Below, piece by piece: positions 39,842 to 48,589 of a DNA stretch of 56,569 nt. A program made the translations under genes and the position numbers. The stretch comes from Burkholderiales bacterium (GTDB lineage Bacteria; Pseudomonadota; Gammaproteobacteria; Burkholderiales; Burkholderiaceae_C): the NCBI GenBank assembly GCA_011391155.1, contig JAABRA010000392.1:1-56569 (forward strand). The letters run 5' to 3'. The stretch's first letter is position 1. The number at the start of each line of letters is the position of its first letter. The notes beneath the pieces are model-generated. The model was not told the origin of the DNA. It ran no database searches and saw only the letters and a program-made list of their open reading frames with translations.

Positions 39842-41377
39842 ATGTTTCTCAAAGCTGGCGCGCTGTCCCTTGCCCTGCTGCTGGCCAGCCGCTTGCTGGG
39901 TCTGGCGCGCGAGTCGGCGCAAGCGGCGGCGTTCGGCACCTCGGGCCTGGGGGATGTGGCGGTGCTGATGCTTACCTTGCCCGACTGGCTGGCCGGGCTG
40001 CTGGCCAGTGGCGCACTGGCCTACGTGCTGTTGCCGCACTGGTCCAGACAGGCACCGGCCGCGCAGGCCGCCTCGCAGCGCACGGTGGCCTGGGCACTGC
40101 TGGTGCTGGGTGGGACGCTGGGGCTGGCGATCTGGCTGGGCCGGGGGCCGCTCGTTGCCCTGCTGGCGGCGGGGCTGGCGCCGGATTTGCGCGGCCTGGC
40201 CGGCCAGGCGCTGGGCTGGAGCGCGCTGGCGCTGCCGGCCGCGCTGCTGGCGGCCCTGTGGGCCACGCGCCTGCAGCATCAGCGCGACTTCATCGGAATG
40301 TACGCGGCCAATCTAGTGGTCAATGGAGTGCTGGTGCTTGCTTTGTTATTAATAGCAATTAATGACCCATCGACGCTGGGATTGATGCATTTGGGGCTGT
40401 ATTTTCTTCTGGCGATGGGGCTGCGGCTGCTCTGGCTGCTCTGGCGGCAGCGCGCCCGGCCGGCCAGGCCTGCTGGCGGACACTCGCCGGGCGAGGGTGA
40501 GGGTGAGGCCTTTCACCAATCGTCCATGACCACCCCGTCACATCTTCCCGCGCCTCGCGTCTGGCTGTGGGCCGCGCTCTCCGCAGGCTTGCCGCTGGCG
40601 CTGCCGTTTGCGGCGCGCTCGATGGCGTCAAGCGGCGGCGAGGGCGCGCTGGCCACCTTCAACTACGCCTGGAAACTGGTTGAACTCCCACTGATACTGG
40701 CGATCCAGCTGGTGGCCACACTCGCGTTTCCGGCCATCACGCAGGCCTTCGCCCGGGACGCGGGGACTGCCGGACACCCCGGTGCCGACGCCACCCGGGC
40801 GGTGCGCGGTGCTTTCGCACTGGCCTGGACGCTGGCCTGCGCAGCGGCGGCCGGACTGCTGCTGGGCGCGCCGGCCGTCACGCAACTGCTGTTCGGTTGG
40901 GGTCGCATGGGCCCGGAGGCCCTGGCGCGGGTGGCGGCCTGGGGCGCTGCCGGGTCGTGGGGTCTGCTGCCACAGGCGCTGATCGCGGTGGCGCTGACAG
41001 TGCTGGCCACGCAGGGGCGCATGCGCTGGGCGGCGGTAGCCTACGCTCTGGCGCTGGGCGCGCTACTGGCGTCGACGGGCTGGGCCGGCGGCGATGGCGT
41101 GCGGTTGATGGGCGTGCTCAACGCGGTGTTCGTCGTTGTGGCCGTGGTCACGCTGCTGGCGCTGGGCCCGGCGGCCCGGCACTGGCTGCCCGCGCGGGTG
41201 ATGGTCATGACCGGGAGCGCGACAGTGGCGCTGGCGGCGGTTCAGGCGGCCGGCTGGCTGCCGCTTTCAGCCGGGAGCGGTCTTGCATCACTGGTTTTCG
41301 CGATGGCCACGGCGCTGGCCGTGGTCGCGCTGGGCGCACTCGCCGGACCCGATCTGAGGCAGGCGCTGCGGCGATAA
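39842..41377 (+). CDS. murJ: MurJ/MviN-family lipid-linked oligosaccharide flippase
   Basis: 511-aa polytopic inner-membrane protein with about a dozen hydrophobic helices. The N-terminus LSLALLLASRLLGLARESAQAAAFG matches the MurJ helix 1-2 signature, and FNYAWKLVELPLILAIQLVATLAFPAIT matches helix 8. MurJ flips lipid II; placed at the head of a nonulosonic acid cluster rather than next to rpsT, this one may be a paralogue that flips the cluster's lipid-linked glycan. It carries a family A repeat (residues about 167-184) and a low-complexity loop GGHSPGEGEGEAFHQSS (about residues 213-229). Confidence 0.85.
   Translation: MFLKAGALSLALLLASRLLGLARESAQAAAFGTSGLGDVAVLMLTLPDWLAGLLASGALAYVLLPHWSRQAPAAQAASQRTVAWALLVLGGTLGLAIWLGRGPLVALLAAGLAPDLRGLAGQALGWSALALPAALLAALWATRLQHQRDFIGMYAANLVVNGVLVLALLLIAINDPSTLGLMHLGLYFLLAMGLRLLWLLWRQRARPARPAGGHSPGEGEGEAFHQSSMTTPSHLPAPRVWLWAALSAGLPLALPFAARSMASSGGEGALATFNYAWKLVELPLILAIQLVATLAFPAITQAFARDAGTAGHPGADATRAVRGAFALAWTLACAAAAGLLLGAPAVTQLLFGWGRMGPEALARVAAWGAAGSWGLLPQALIAVALTVLATQGRMRWAAVAYALALGALLASTGWAGGDGVRLMGVLNAVFVVVAVVTLLALGPAARHWLPARVMVMTGSATVALAAVQAAGWLPLSAGSGLASLVFAMATALAVVALGALAGPDLRQALRR
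40338..40392 (-). repeat. Family A repeat inside the murJ-like gene
   Basis: On the minus strand it reads ATCAATCCCAGCGTCGATGG then GTCATTAATTGCTATTAATA. It is translated on the plus strand as LLIAINDPSTLGLMH, within or at the edge of a membrane helix, in the same reverse frame as the rseA and era copies. Confidence 0.85.
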
Positions 41378-41389
41378 TCCAGCGCTTGC

Positions 41390-42217
41390 ATGATTGACCT
41401 GATCCAGATCACCAACGACCCCGATCTTGCGCGCCGCTGCGATGCGCTGGAGGGCCTGCGGCTGTTCGTCGATCTGGAGCGCCTCGGCAAGGCCGAGCGC
41501 CAGGCTGGACGCAACACCTTCATCAGCGCCCATCAACTGGACGATGTGGCGCGTATCCGGGCTGTGCTGAAGCGCGCCCGGCTGATGGTGCGCGTGAACC
41601 CGCTGAACCCGGACAGTGCCGTCGAGGTGGATGCCGTGCTGGAACGCGGTGCCGACTGGCTCATGCTGCCCATGTTCACCCGGGCGGACGAAGTGCAGAC
41701 GTTTGCCGCGCTCGTGGCCGGCCGCGCGCCCATCGTCGCTTTGCTGGAGACGGCCGGCGCGCTGGCCACGCTGGACAAATGGATCGCCACGCCCGGCCTG
41801 TGCGAGGTGTTCGTCGGCCTGAACGATCTGCATCTTTCCCTGGGCGACCATTTCATGTTCGAACCGCTGGCGAACGGCCTGGTGGAGCGTGTGGCGGTGG
41901 CCGCCCGACAGCAAGGCCTGCGTTTTGGTTTTGGCGGCATCGCGCGGCTCGATGAAGGATTGCTGCCCGGGCGCGACGTGCTGGCCGAGCACCTGCGGCT
42001 GGGGTCACAGGCGGTGATTTTGTCGCGCACCTTCAATCGACCCGACGAGTCCGGCGCGCCAGCACACCCGTTTGAAGTCGAGGTGGCGGCCCTGCGGCAG
42101 GCCGAGCGCGCGCTGGCGGGGCGTACCCCGGCGCAGGTGGAAATGGACCGCACCCGCATTGGCGGCGTCATCAAGGCCATCGCCAGGTCGATCGGTGTGC
42201 GAACGGAGGCCGCTTGA
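41390..42217 (+). CDS. HpcH/HpaI-family aldolase
   Basis: 275-aa TIM-barrel protein of the class II aldolase/citrate lyase type, which makes or cleaves pyruvate-type aldols with a divalent metal. Visible motifs are LMVRVNPLNPDS, GADWLMLPMFT, ALLETAGALATLDKWI (metal-binding Glu) and GLCEVFVGLNDLHLSLGD (metal-binding Asp). The substrate is unknown. Its stop overlaps the TTG start of the sugar transferase, which ties it to the glycan operon. A role in handling a keto-acid sugar is a guess from context. Confidence 0.85.
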   Translation: MIDLIQITNDPDLARRCDALEGLRLFVDLERLGKAERQAGRNTFISAHQLDDVARIRAVLKRARLMVRVNPLNPDSAVEVDAVLERGADWLMLPMFTRADEVQTFAALVAGRAPIVALLETAGALATLDKWIATPGLCEVFVGLNDLHLSLGDHFMFEPLANGLVERVAVAARQQGLRFGFGGIARLDEGLLPGRDVLAEHLRLGSQAVILSRTFNRPDESGAPAHPFEVEVAALRQAERALAGRTPAQVEMDRTRIGGVIKAIARSIGVRTEAA

Positions 42218-42768
42218 AGCGCGCCATGGACATCACGTTTTCGCTGGCCGCGCTGCTGATTCTGAGTCCCGTGCTGCTGGGCGCCGCACTGGCGATTGCC
42301 CTGGAAAGCGGCCGCCCGGTGTTGTTCCGCCAGACCCGGCTGGGCCTGCACGGCCGTGAATTCGGCATGTTCAAGTTCCGCAGCATGGTGAAGGACGCGG
42401 CGTCCATCGGCCCTTATTTCACGTCGGCCAACGACCCGCGCATTACCCGCGTGGGCCGTTTCATCCGCCGCACGAGCATCGACGAGCTGCCGCAGATCCT
42501 GAATGTCCTGCGCGGCGACATGAGCCTGGTCGGCCCGCGCCCCGACGTGCCGGCGCAGCGTCGCCTCTACCGCGATGCCGACTGGGCCCAGCGCTGCAGC
42601 GTGCGTCCCGGCATCACCGGACTGGCGCAGGCGCTTTACCGCTCCGACTCAAGCGAGGGCCAACGCCTGGAGGCCGACCTGCGCTACACGCGTGAAAGTA
42701 CGGTCTGGCTGGACCTGAAGATCATGGTGTGGACGCTGGGGCGTCTGGCGGGCAAGGGGAGCAACTAG
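42214..42768 (+). CDS. Initiating phosphoglycosyl transferase (PglC/WcaJ-type)
   Basis: 184-aa monotopic membrane enzyme that transfers a phosphosugar from a UDP-sugar to undecaprenyl phosphate. It has the N-terminal re-entrant helix ([22 protein letters not shown]), [56 protein letters not shown] and [10 protein letters not shown]. It has only the catalytic domain, like PglC, which uses UDP-diNAc-bacillosamine; that sugar could be made by the downstream genes. The start is TTG 42214, with GGAGG at 42205 and TTGA overlap with the aldolase; ATG 42226 is the alternative. Confidence 0.9.
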   Translation: MKRAMDITFSLAALLILSPVLLGAALAIALESGRPVLFRQTRLGLHGREFGMFKFRSMVKDAASIGPYFTSANDPRITRVGRFIRRTSIDELPQILNVLRGDMSLVGPRPDVPAQRRLYRDADWAQRCSVRPGITGLAQALYRSDSSEGQRLEADLRYTRESTVWLDLKIMVWTLGRLAGKGSN

Positions 42769-42771
42769 GCG

Positions 42772-44583
42772 ATGTGCGGCATCTTCGGATATTGGGATCG
42801 ATCCCGCCAGCCGCTGGAGGAGGGCGCCCTGGGCGCCATGGCGCACGCCCTGGTGCACCGCGGCCCGGACGATGAAGGCATCTGGCACCAGCCCGGGCGC
42901 GGCGTGGCCGTTGGCAACCGGCGCTTGTCGATCATCGACATCGGCGGCGGCCACCAACCCTTCGTCAGCGACGACGGGCGGGTCGCCGTGGTGCAGAACG
43001 GCGAGATCTTCAACTACGTGGAGCTCGCCGCCGAACTGCGTGCGCAAGGCGTTCGGCTCGACACGCATTCGGACACGGAAGTCATCCTGCGCCTGTACGA
43101 GCGCGAGGGCATCGCCTGTCTCAAGCGCCTGAACGGCATGTTCGCCATCGCTATCGACGACGCGCGCGAGGATGCGCTTTATCTGGCGCGCGACCGCATC
43201 GGTGTGAAGCCGCTTTACGTGCTCGACGACGGCCAGCGCGCCCTGTTTGCATCAGAAATCAAGGCTTTTTGGCCTGTTCCCAGCGTCGCCAGGTCTTCAT
43301 CTGCTATCGATCTGGAAGCGATTCACCACTACCTCACGTTCAACTACATCCCGGCTCCCTGGACGGCGTACCAGGGCGTCAAGCATGTGATGCCCGGAAC
43401 CTGGATGAAATTCACACGCGGGACCGCAGTGGAGACCCGGCGCTGGTGGAACCTGGCCGACCAGCGCGAGCAGGACTTCGGGTTTGACGACTGGGCCAAC
43501 GAATTCATGGCCCTGCTGGACGACGCCACGCGCATCCGGCTGCGCGCCGACGTGCCTTTCGGCGCTTTCCTGTCCGGTGGCGTCGATTCGAGCACCATCG
43601 TCGGCCTGATGGCGCGCCATGTGGATCGGCCCGTCAAGACCTTCTGCATTGGCTTCGAAGACCCGCGCTACGACGAATCGGCGTTTGCGCTGCAGGCGGC
43701 GCAGCGCTTCGGCTGCGAGCACACCAGCGAAATCGCCGAACTCAACATGCTCGCACAGTGGCCGCGCGTGCTGCGCCACCTGGACCAGCCGCATGGCGAT
43801 GCCTCCTTCATGCCGACGCTGCGCGTCAGCGAGCTGGCGGCGAAGCAGGTGAAGGTGGTGCTGACCGGAGACGGCGGCGACGAGCTGTTTGCCGGCTACG
43901 ACAAATATGCGGCGTTTTTCGCCCAGCCTGAAGCCGCTTCCCTGTCTGCGGAGCGGTTCCAGCGCCGCTATTTCGACGCGATTTCGCTGTTTTCGCCCCA
44001 GGCCAAGCTGGCGCTGTACCGTCCCGAAGTGCGAAAACGGCTTGAAGGCATCGACAGTTTCACGGCTGCCGCCAAGCCGTGGTTCGACGAGGCGTTGCAC
44101 TTCGACCGGGTCAACCAGGCGCTGTACCTGGACATGCAGCTGCTGTTGAGCGGCAACAACCTGGTCAAGCCCGACCGCATGGGCATGGCCGTGAGCATCG
44201 AGGCGCGCACGCCGTTCCTGGACTGGCGCATGATGGAATTCGCCTTCCGCTCGCGCGGCGTGACCAAGCTGTCGGCGCAGGGCGACAAGAAGCACTGGTT
44301 CAAGCGCGCAGCGGCCCCGCTGATCGGCGAAGACCTGGCGCACCGCAAAAAGCAGATGTTCACCGTGCCGGTGGGCGACTGGTTCCGCCACGGCAGCTAC
44401 GCCTGGCTGCGCGACACCTTGCACGGCAGCGACCTGATCGCGCAGCTGTTCGAGCCTGCCGTCGTGACGTCGATGGTGGAGCGACACCGCACGGGCAACG
44501 CCAACTTCACGCGCGAGTTGCGCGCGCTGGCGGCGCTGGCGCTGTGGGGGCAAGGCGACGCATCCGGATCGACGGGCGCATGA
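42772..44583 (+). CDS. asnB: Asparagine synthetase B-type glutamine amidotransferase
   Basis: 603-aa two-domain enzyme. The N-terminal Ntn glutaminase begins MCGIFGYWD (Cys2 nucleophile), with HRGPDDEG, RRLSIID, NGEIFNYVEL and HSDTEVIL; the C-terminal ATP-dependent synthetase has AFLSGGVDSSTIVGLM and LTGDGGDELFAGYDKY. Such XrtA/EPS-associated or O-antigen AsnB proteins are common in polysaccharide clusters, where they may amidate sugar acids rather than aspartate. Residues about 164-183 (KAFWPVPSVARSSSAIDLEA) are a translated family A repeat near the end of the glutaminase domain. The stop overlaps the next ATG. Confidence 0.93.
   Translation: MCGIFGYWDRSRQPLEEGALGAMAHALVHRGPDDEGIWHQPGRGVAVGNRRLSIIDIGGGHQPFVSDDGRVAVVQNGEIFNYVELAAELRAQGVRLDTHSDTEVILRLYEREGIACLKRLNGMFAIAIDDAREDALYLARDRIGVKPLYVLDDGQRALFASEIKAFWPVPSVARSSSAIDLEAIHHYLTFNYIPAPWTAYQGVKHVMPGTWMKFTRGTAVETRRWWNLADQREQDFGFDDWANEFMALLDDATRIRLRADVPFGAFLSGGVDSSTIVGLMARHVDRPVKTFCIGFEDPRYDESAFALQAAQRFGCEHTSEIAELNMLAQWPRVLRHLDQPHGDASFMPTLRVSELAAKQVKVVLTGDGGDELFAGYDKYAAFFAQPEAASLSAERFQRRYFDAISLFSPQAKLALYRPEVRKRLEGIDSFTAAAKPWFDEALHFDRVNQALYLDMQLLLSGNNLVKPDRMGMAVSIEARTPFLDWRMMEFAFRSRGVTKLSAQGDKKHWFKRAAAPLIGEDLAHRKKQMFTVPVGDWFRHGSYAWLRDTLHGSDLIAQLFEPAVVTSMVERHRTGNANFTRELRALAALALWGQGDASGSTGA
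43261..43318 (+). repeat. Family A repeat inside asnB
   Basis: Reads TTTTTGGCCTGTTCCCAGCG then TCGCCAGGTCTTCATCTGCT and ATCGATC. Translated as FWPVPSVARSSSAID, in the same forward frame as the copies in hemD and sppA. Confidence 0.85.
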
Positions 44584-45779
44584 AAAAGGTCCTGTTTGTC
44601 GCCTACGGCAGTGGCCACATCAAGATGGTGGTGCCGTTGGCCCAGGCTCTGGCCGAGAGCGGCCGGGCGGAACCTGTGGTGCTGGCCTTGACGACGGCAG
44701 CGCCGGTTGCGCGCGCCGCCGGGCTGGCGGTGATCCAGTTCAAGGACTTCGTGACCAGCGGCGATGGCGCGGCCCTGCAACTGGGCGAGCGCCTGATGCA
44801 GGGGCTGGGCGGACAGGTTGACGATCCGCAGGAGACCGCGGCCTATCTGGGCTTGTCCATGGCCGACCTGATCGACGAAGTCGGTGCCGAAAAGGCGGAG
44901 CTGGCCTACCGGCAATTCGGTCGCCAGGCGTTCTTGCCGGTCCGGACCTTGCATCGCATCCTGCGGCAGGTGATGCCCGATCTGGTCGTTTGCACGAATT
45001 CGCCACGGGCGGAACGCGCGGCGGTGCTGGGGGCCCGGCAACTTGGCATTCCGTCGGTCTGCGTGGTGGACCTGTTCGCGATCGACGAGGTGAAGTGGAT
45101 TGGCTCGCCCGACTATGCCGACCAGGTCTGTGTCCTGAACGAATCGGTCCGGCAGTTCCTGCTGGCGGCGGGGCGCTCCGGGGAACAGGTCGTGGTGACC
45201 GGGAATCCCGGCTTCGACGCGCTCAACGCCCCGGCAACGCTGGTGCAAGGGCGCCAGATCCGCGAGGCGCGTGGCTGGCTGAACCGGCGCGTGATCCTGT
45301 GGCCCACGCAGGTCGAGCCGCCTTTTCACCCGTTTGATGGCCGGCCAGGCGACCCCACCCTGCCGGCGCGGGCGCTGGCCGCGGTGATGCAGTGGGTGCT
45401 TGCTCGCACGGACAGCGTGCTGTGCATCCGTCCCCGGGCGGGCGAGGCCTTGCCGATCGTCCCCGCCGACCCGCGCATCGTGTTCACCGGGCAGGACTGG
45501 CCGCTGGCGCCGTTGCTGCATGCCACCGACCTGGTGGTCACCCTCACTTCGACCGTCGGGCTGGAAGGTCATCTGGCCGGCTGCCGGCTTATTCAGGTGC
45601 TGGGCTCCGTCTTCGATGAGGCCATGCCGCTGGCCCGTTATGGCATCGCCGACGCGGCCGTTCCGGTGGAGGCCATCGCCCAGGCGCTGGACAGTTGGGT
45701 TGGCGCCTCGCGCCTGGCCCTGCAGGGGCAGGCGACGGCGACCCGGCAGGTGCTGGCCGTCATGGGCAAATTCCTATAA
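44580..45779 (+). CDS. Putative GT-B-fold glycosyltransferase or epimerase-like protein
   Basis: 399-aa soluble protein. It begins KKVLFVAYGSGHIKMVVPLAQAL, a Rossmann strand with a GSGHI loop as in GT-B glycosyltransferases and CapA/SpsG-like proteins, and has VVCTNSPRAERAAVLGARQLGIPSVCVVD in the middle and LVVTLTSTVGLEGHLAGCRLIQVLG near the C-terminus, the acceptor/donor phosphate region of GT-B enzymes. It could transfer the cluster's nonulosonic acid, but donor and acceptor are not predictable. ATG 44580 overlaps the asnB stop. The final codons contain a TATAAT. Confidence 0.65.
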   Translation: MKKVLFVAYGSGHIKMVVPLAQALAESGRAEPVVLALTTAAPVARAAGLAVIQFKDFVTSGDGAALQLGERLMQGLGGQVDDPQETAAYLGLSMADLIDEVGAEKAELAYRQFGRQAFLPVRTLHRILRQVMPDLVVCTNSPRAERAAVLGARQLGIPSVCVVDLFAIDEVKWIGSPDYADQVCVLNESVRQFLLAAGRSGEQVVVTGNPGFDALNAPATLVQGRQIREARGWLNRRVILWPTQVEPPFHPFDGRPGDPTLPARALAAVMQWVLARTDSVLCIRPRAGEALPIVPADPRIVFTGQDWPLAPLLHATDLVVTLTSTVGLEGHLAGCRLIQVLGSVFDEAMPLARYGIADAAVPVEAIAQALDSWVGASRLALQGQATATRQVLAVMGKFL

Positions 45780-45814
45780 TCCGCAGCTTGGACTTTCCCG
45801 AACGCTGGAAGTCC
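45775..45814 (+). promoter_or_regulatory. -10-like element and leader hairpin before the amidotransferase gene
   Basis: TATAAT at 45775-45780 straddles the preceding stop codon (TTC CTA TAA). Just downstream GGACTT (45790-45795) can pair with AAGTCC (45809-45814). No convincing -35 is seen. It may be an internal promoter with a short leader for the nonulosonate half of the cluster, which follows the only sizeable gap (72 bp) in this stretch. Confidence 0.4.
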
Positions 45815-45851
45815 TCGCCTCCCCCTTGCCACCGTCCTTCCTCAAAGCCGA

Positions 45852-47168
45852 ATGTCACTCATCCCCAACCCTGCTTCCGTTGATTTTTCGGCTTTTGATG
45901 CCAGCGACGACGACGCTCGCGTGATGTACGGCCTGCCGCGGTATGTGCATTTCTGCAAGAAGTGCGTGATCTCCAACCAGCGGCCCAACTCGGCCGTGGA
46001 GTACCAGCACACCAAAGCCAGCAAGAAAGCCACCATTGCCTTCGACGAGGAAGGCGTCTGCGATGCCTGCCGCTTTGCCGAGCAGAAGCACGGCACCATC
46101 AACTGGAAGGACCGGGAAGACCAGCTGGCCGTCCTGTGCGACAAGTTTCGCAGCAAGTCGGGTTACGACTGCCTGCTGCCCGGCTCCGGCGGCAAGGACA
46201 GTTTTTATGCCTCGCACATGCTCAAGACGCGCTTTGGCATGCATCCGCTGACCGTGACCTGGGCGCCCCATGTCTACACGGAATGGGGCTGGAAGAATTT
46301 CCAGTCCTGGCTGCACGCCGGGTTTGACAACTACCTCATGACGCCCAACGGCCGGGTGCACCGGCTGCTGACCCGCCTGGCGGTGGACAACCTGTTTCAC
46401 CCTTTCCAGGCGTTCATGTTCGGCCAGAAATCCCTGGCGCCCAAGATGGCCCTGCTGCACGACATTCCGTTCGTGGTGTATGGCGAAAACGAAGCCGAAT
46501 ATGGCAACCCGATTGGCGACACCAGCAGCGCCCAGCGTGACTGGTCGTATTTCACGTCGGCCAACAAGGCCGAGATCTACCTGGGCGGCACCTCGGTGCA
46601 AAGCCTGTACGACGACTTTGGCCTGGAAGAGCAGGACCTGCTGCCCTATCTGCCGGCCGATCCGGCCCAGATGCAGCGCAAGCAGGTCGAGGTGCATTAC
46701 CTGGGCTACTATCTCAAGTGGCATCCGCAGAGCTGTTACTACTACGCGGTGGAGCATGGCGGCTTTGAGGCGTCGCCCGAGCGCACGCCCGGCACCTACA
46801 GCAAGTACAACAGCATCGACGACCGCATCGACGACTTTCATTACTACACCACCTTTACCAAGTTCGGCATCGGTCGCGCCACGTATGACGCGGCGCAGGA
46901 AATCCGCTCGGGCGACATCAACCGCGACGAGGGCGTGGCGCTGGTGCGGCGCTATGACGGCGAATTCCCGGAGCGTTTCGCCGAGGAAATCTTCCGTTAC
47001 CTGAGCATCCCGGAGAAGGAGTTCGGGCGCGCCAGCAAAATGTTCGAAGCGCCGGTCATGGACCGCGACTACTTCATGCGCCTGGCCGACACCTTCCGTT
47101 CCCCCCACCTCTGGAAGCGCGAGAACGGGCAGTGGAAGCTGCGTCACACCGTGTTTGACGGCGTCTGA
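45852..47168 (+). CDS. N-acetyl sugar amidotransferase (PseA/WbpG family)
   Basis: 438-aa ATP-dependent amidotransferase that, in characterised relatives, converts an N-acetyl group of a sugar to acetamidino using ammonia from HisH/HisF-like partners. Two CxxC pairs (Cys35/Cys38 and Cys70/Cys73) flank the N-terminal region, probably a zinc site. The PP-loop is LPGSGGKDS (Ser112-Ser117), followed by LKTRFGMHPLTVTW, VVYGENEAEYGNP and a long Tyr-rich C-terminal half. The two genes after it encode the HisF- and HisH-like subunits, so a three-protein complex is likely. Whether the substrate is the nonulosonic acid or its precursor is inferred from context. Confidence 0.9.
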   Translation: MSLIPNPASVDFSAFDASDDDARVMYGLPRYVHFCKKCVISNQRPNSAVEYQHTKASKKATIAFDEEGVCDACRFAEQKHGTINWKDREDQLAVLCDKFRSKSGYDCLLPGSGGKDSFYASHMLKTRFGMHPLTVTWAPHVYTEWGWKNFQSWLHAGFDNYLMTPNGRVHRLLTRLAVDNLFHPFQAFMFGQKSLAPKMALLHDIPFVVYGENEAEYGNPIGDTSSAQRDWSYFTSANKAEIYLGGTSVQSLYDDFGLEEQDLLPYLPADPAQMQRKQVEVHYLGYYLKWHPQSCYYYAVEHGGFEASPERTPGTYSKYNSIDDRIDDFHYYTTFTKFGIGRATYDAAQEIRSGDINRDEGVALVRRYDGEFPERFAEEIFRYLSIPEKEFGRASKMFEAPVMDRDYFMRLADTFRSPHLWKRENGQWKLRHTVFDGV

Positions 47169-47178
47169 CCGCGGCGCC

Positions 47179-47934
47179 ATGGCGGGTTTGCGCATCATTC
47201 CCCGGCTCGACATCAAGGGCCCCAACCTGATCAAGGGCATCCGGCTGGAAGGACTGCGCGTGGTCGGCGATCCGCACGCGTTTGCCTTGCGCTACTACGC
47301 GCAGGGTGCGGATGAGCTGGTGTTCATGGACATCGTGGCCAGCCTCTACCAGCGCAACAGCCTGTCGGACATCATCCGGCGCGCGGCCGACCAAATCTAC
47401 ATTCCGATCACCGTGGGCGGCGGCATCCGTTCGCTGGACGATGTGCAGAACATGCTGCGCTCCGGCGCGGACAAGGTTGCCATCAACACCGCAGCCATAG
47501 CGCGGCCAGCCTTGATCGCCGAGGTGGCACGCCGCTTCGGCTCGCAGTGCATGGTGCTGTCGGTGGAAGCCAAACGTACCGGGCCGGGGCGCTGGGAGGC
47601 CTATACCGACAACGGCCGGGAGCACACCGGCCTGGACGTGATTGACTGGATTGCCCAGGCCGTGGAACTCGGGGCGGGAGAAATCCTGCTGACGGCGGTG
47701 GACCAGGAAGGCACGCGCAAAGGGCTGGATATCGAACTGCTGCGTGCTGTCAACGCGCGCGTCAACGTGCCGGTCATCACCAGCGGCGGCTTTGGTGAAC
47801 CGGTGGACCTGGAGCGCGCCAGTGCCGCAGGTGCGTCCGGCGTGGCCATTGCCGATGCCCTGCACTGGGGGCGCATGACGGTGCCCGAGATCAAGCAGCA
47901 GGCGCGGGCGCTGGGCGTGGAGGTGCGACTATGA
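47179..47934 (+). CDS. hisF: HisF-like cyclase subunit, sugar-amidation type
   Basis: 251-aa TIM barrel of the HisF family. RIIPRLDIKGPNLIKGIRLEG aligns with the HisF N-terminus and keeps the first catalytic Asp; GADELVFMDIVAS, ITVGGGIRSLDDV and VPVITSGGFG are also kept. The second catalytic Asp (Asp130 in HisF, usually in an IDA or VDAK motif) appears as Glu in LSVEAKRTG. This points to a specialised HisF2 that passes ammonia to the upstream amidotransferase rather than to histidine synthesis. No other his gene is nearby. ATG 47179; the stop overlaps hisH. Confidence 0.88.
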   Translation: MAGLRIIPRLDIKGPNLIKGIRLEGLRVVGDPHAFALRYYAQGADELVFMDIVASLYQRNSLSDIIRRAADQIYIPITVGGGIRSLDDVQNMLRSGADKVAINTAAIARPALIAEVARRFGSQCMVLSVEAKRTGPGRWEAYTDNGREHTGLDVIDWIAQAVELGAGEILLTAVDQEGTRKGLDIELLRAVNARVNVPVITSGGFGEPVDLERASAAGASGVAIADALHWGRMTVPEIKQQARALGVEVRL

Positions 47935-48581
47935 GCGCCCGTCATGTCACCGTGATCGACTACGGCATCGGCAACCTGCTCAACGTGGTGCGGGCGCTGG
48001 AACATTGCGGTGCCACGGTGCAGGTGGCCGAGCAGGCGACGCAGGTAGGCACCTTGCCGGACCGGCTGGTGCTGCCCGGCGTGGGCGCCTTCGCGGATGC
48101 CATGGCCGAATTGCGCGCGCGGGGCTTTGACGACCTGGTCAGGCGCTATGTCGATACCCGACGCCCGTTTCTGGGCATCTGCGTGGGGGCGCAACTGCTG
48201 TTCGAGGTGGGCGAAGAACATGGCGAGCACGCCGGCCTCGGGTTGATTCCCGGCCGGGTCCAGCCGGTTCCGGCCATCGACCCGGCTGGGCGCTCGCTGC
48301 GTGTGCCGCACATCGGATGGAGCGGCCTGGTGCGTCCGGCCGCGCGTGCGTCCTGGGATGGCACCATCCTGGCGTCGGCGCAACCCGGCGAGGCTGTGTA
48401 CTTTGTGCATTCCTACGCGCCGGTGCCCACGCATGAGGAACACCGGCTGGCCGATACCGATTACCACGGCGTGCGCATTTGCGCGGCTGTGGCGCGCGAC
48501 CACATCTATGGCTGCCAGTTTCATCCCGAGCGCAGCGCCGAGGCCGGGCTGGGCATTCTCGGCCAGTTTCTTTCGCTGTGA
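47931..48581 (+). CDS. hisH: HisH-like glutaminase subunit, sugar-amidation type
   Basis: 216-aa class I glutamine amidotransferase. VTVIDYGIGNLLNVVRALE is the HisH N-terminus, VLPGVGAFADAM the oxyanion region, GICVGAQLLFE holds the nucleophile Cys and YGCQFHPERS the His-Glu pair. It makes ammonia from glutamine. Overlap with the HisF-like gene (ATGA) and placement next to the amidotransferase argue for a dedicated sugar-amidation role (HisH2). Confidence 0.9.
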   Translation: MSARHVTVIDYGIGNLLNVVRALEHCGATVQVAEQATQVGTLPDRLVLPGVGAFADAMAELRARGFDDLVRRYVDTRRPFLGICVGAQLLFEVGEEHGEHAGLGLIPGRVQPVPAIDPAGRSLRVPHIGWSGLVRPAARASWDGTILASAQPGEAVYFVHSYAPVPTHEEHRLADTDYHGVRICAAVARDHIYGCQFHPERSAEAGLGILGQFLSL

Positions 48582-48589
48582 AGGCGCGC

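Noticed and set aside
45781-45825. Possible eleventh family A copy in the leader before the amidotransferase gene
   Set aside because: The reverse strand has CCAGCGTTCGGG and GTCC in order, but spacing and flanks do not fit the consensus well enough.
45855-47240. 461-codon minus-strand frame opposite the amidotransferase gene
   Set aside because: Antisense shadow: the plus strand encodes a protein with CxxC pairs and a PP-loop.
47179-48581. Part of a histidine biosynthesis operon
   Set aside because: Only hisF-like and hisH-like genes are present, they overlap and follow a sugar amidotransferase gene, and a HisF catalytic residue is changed.
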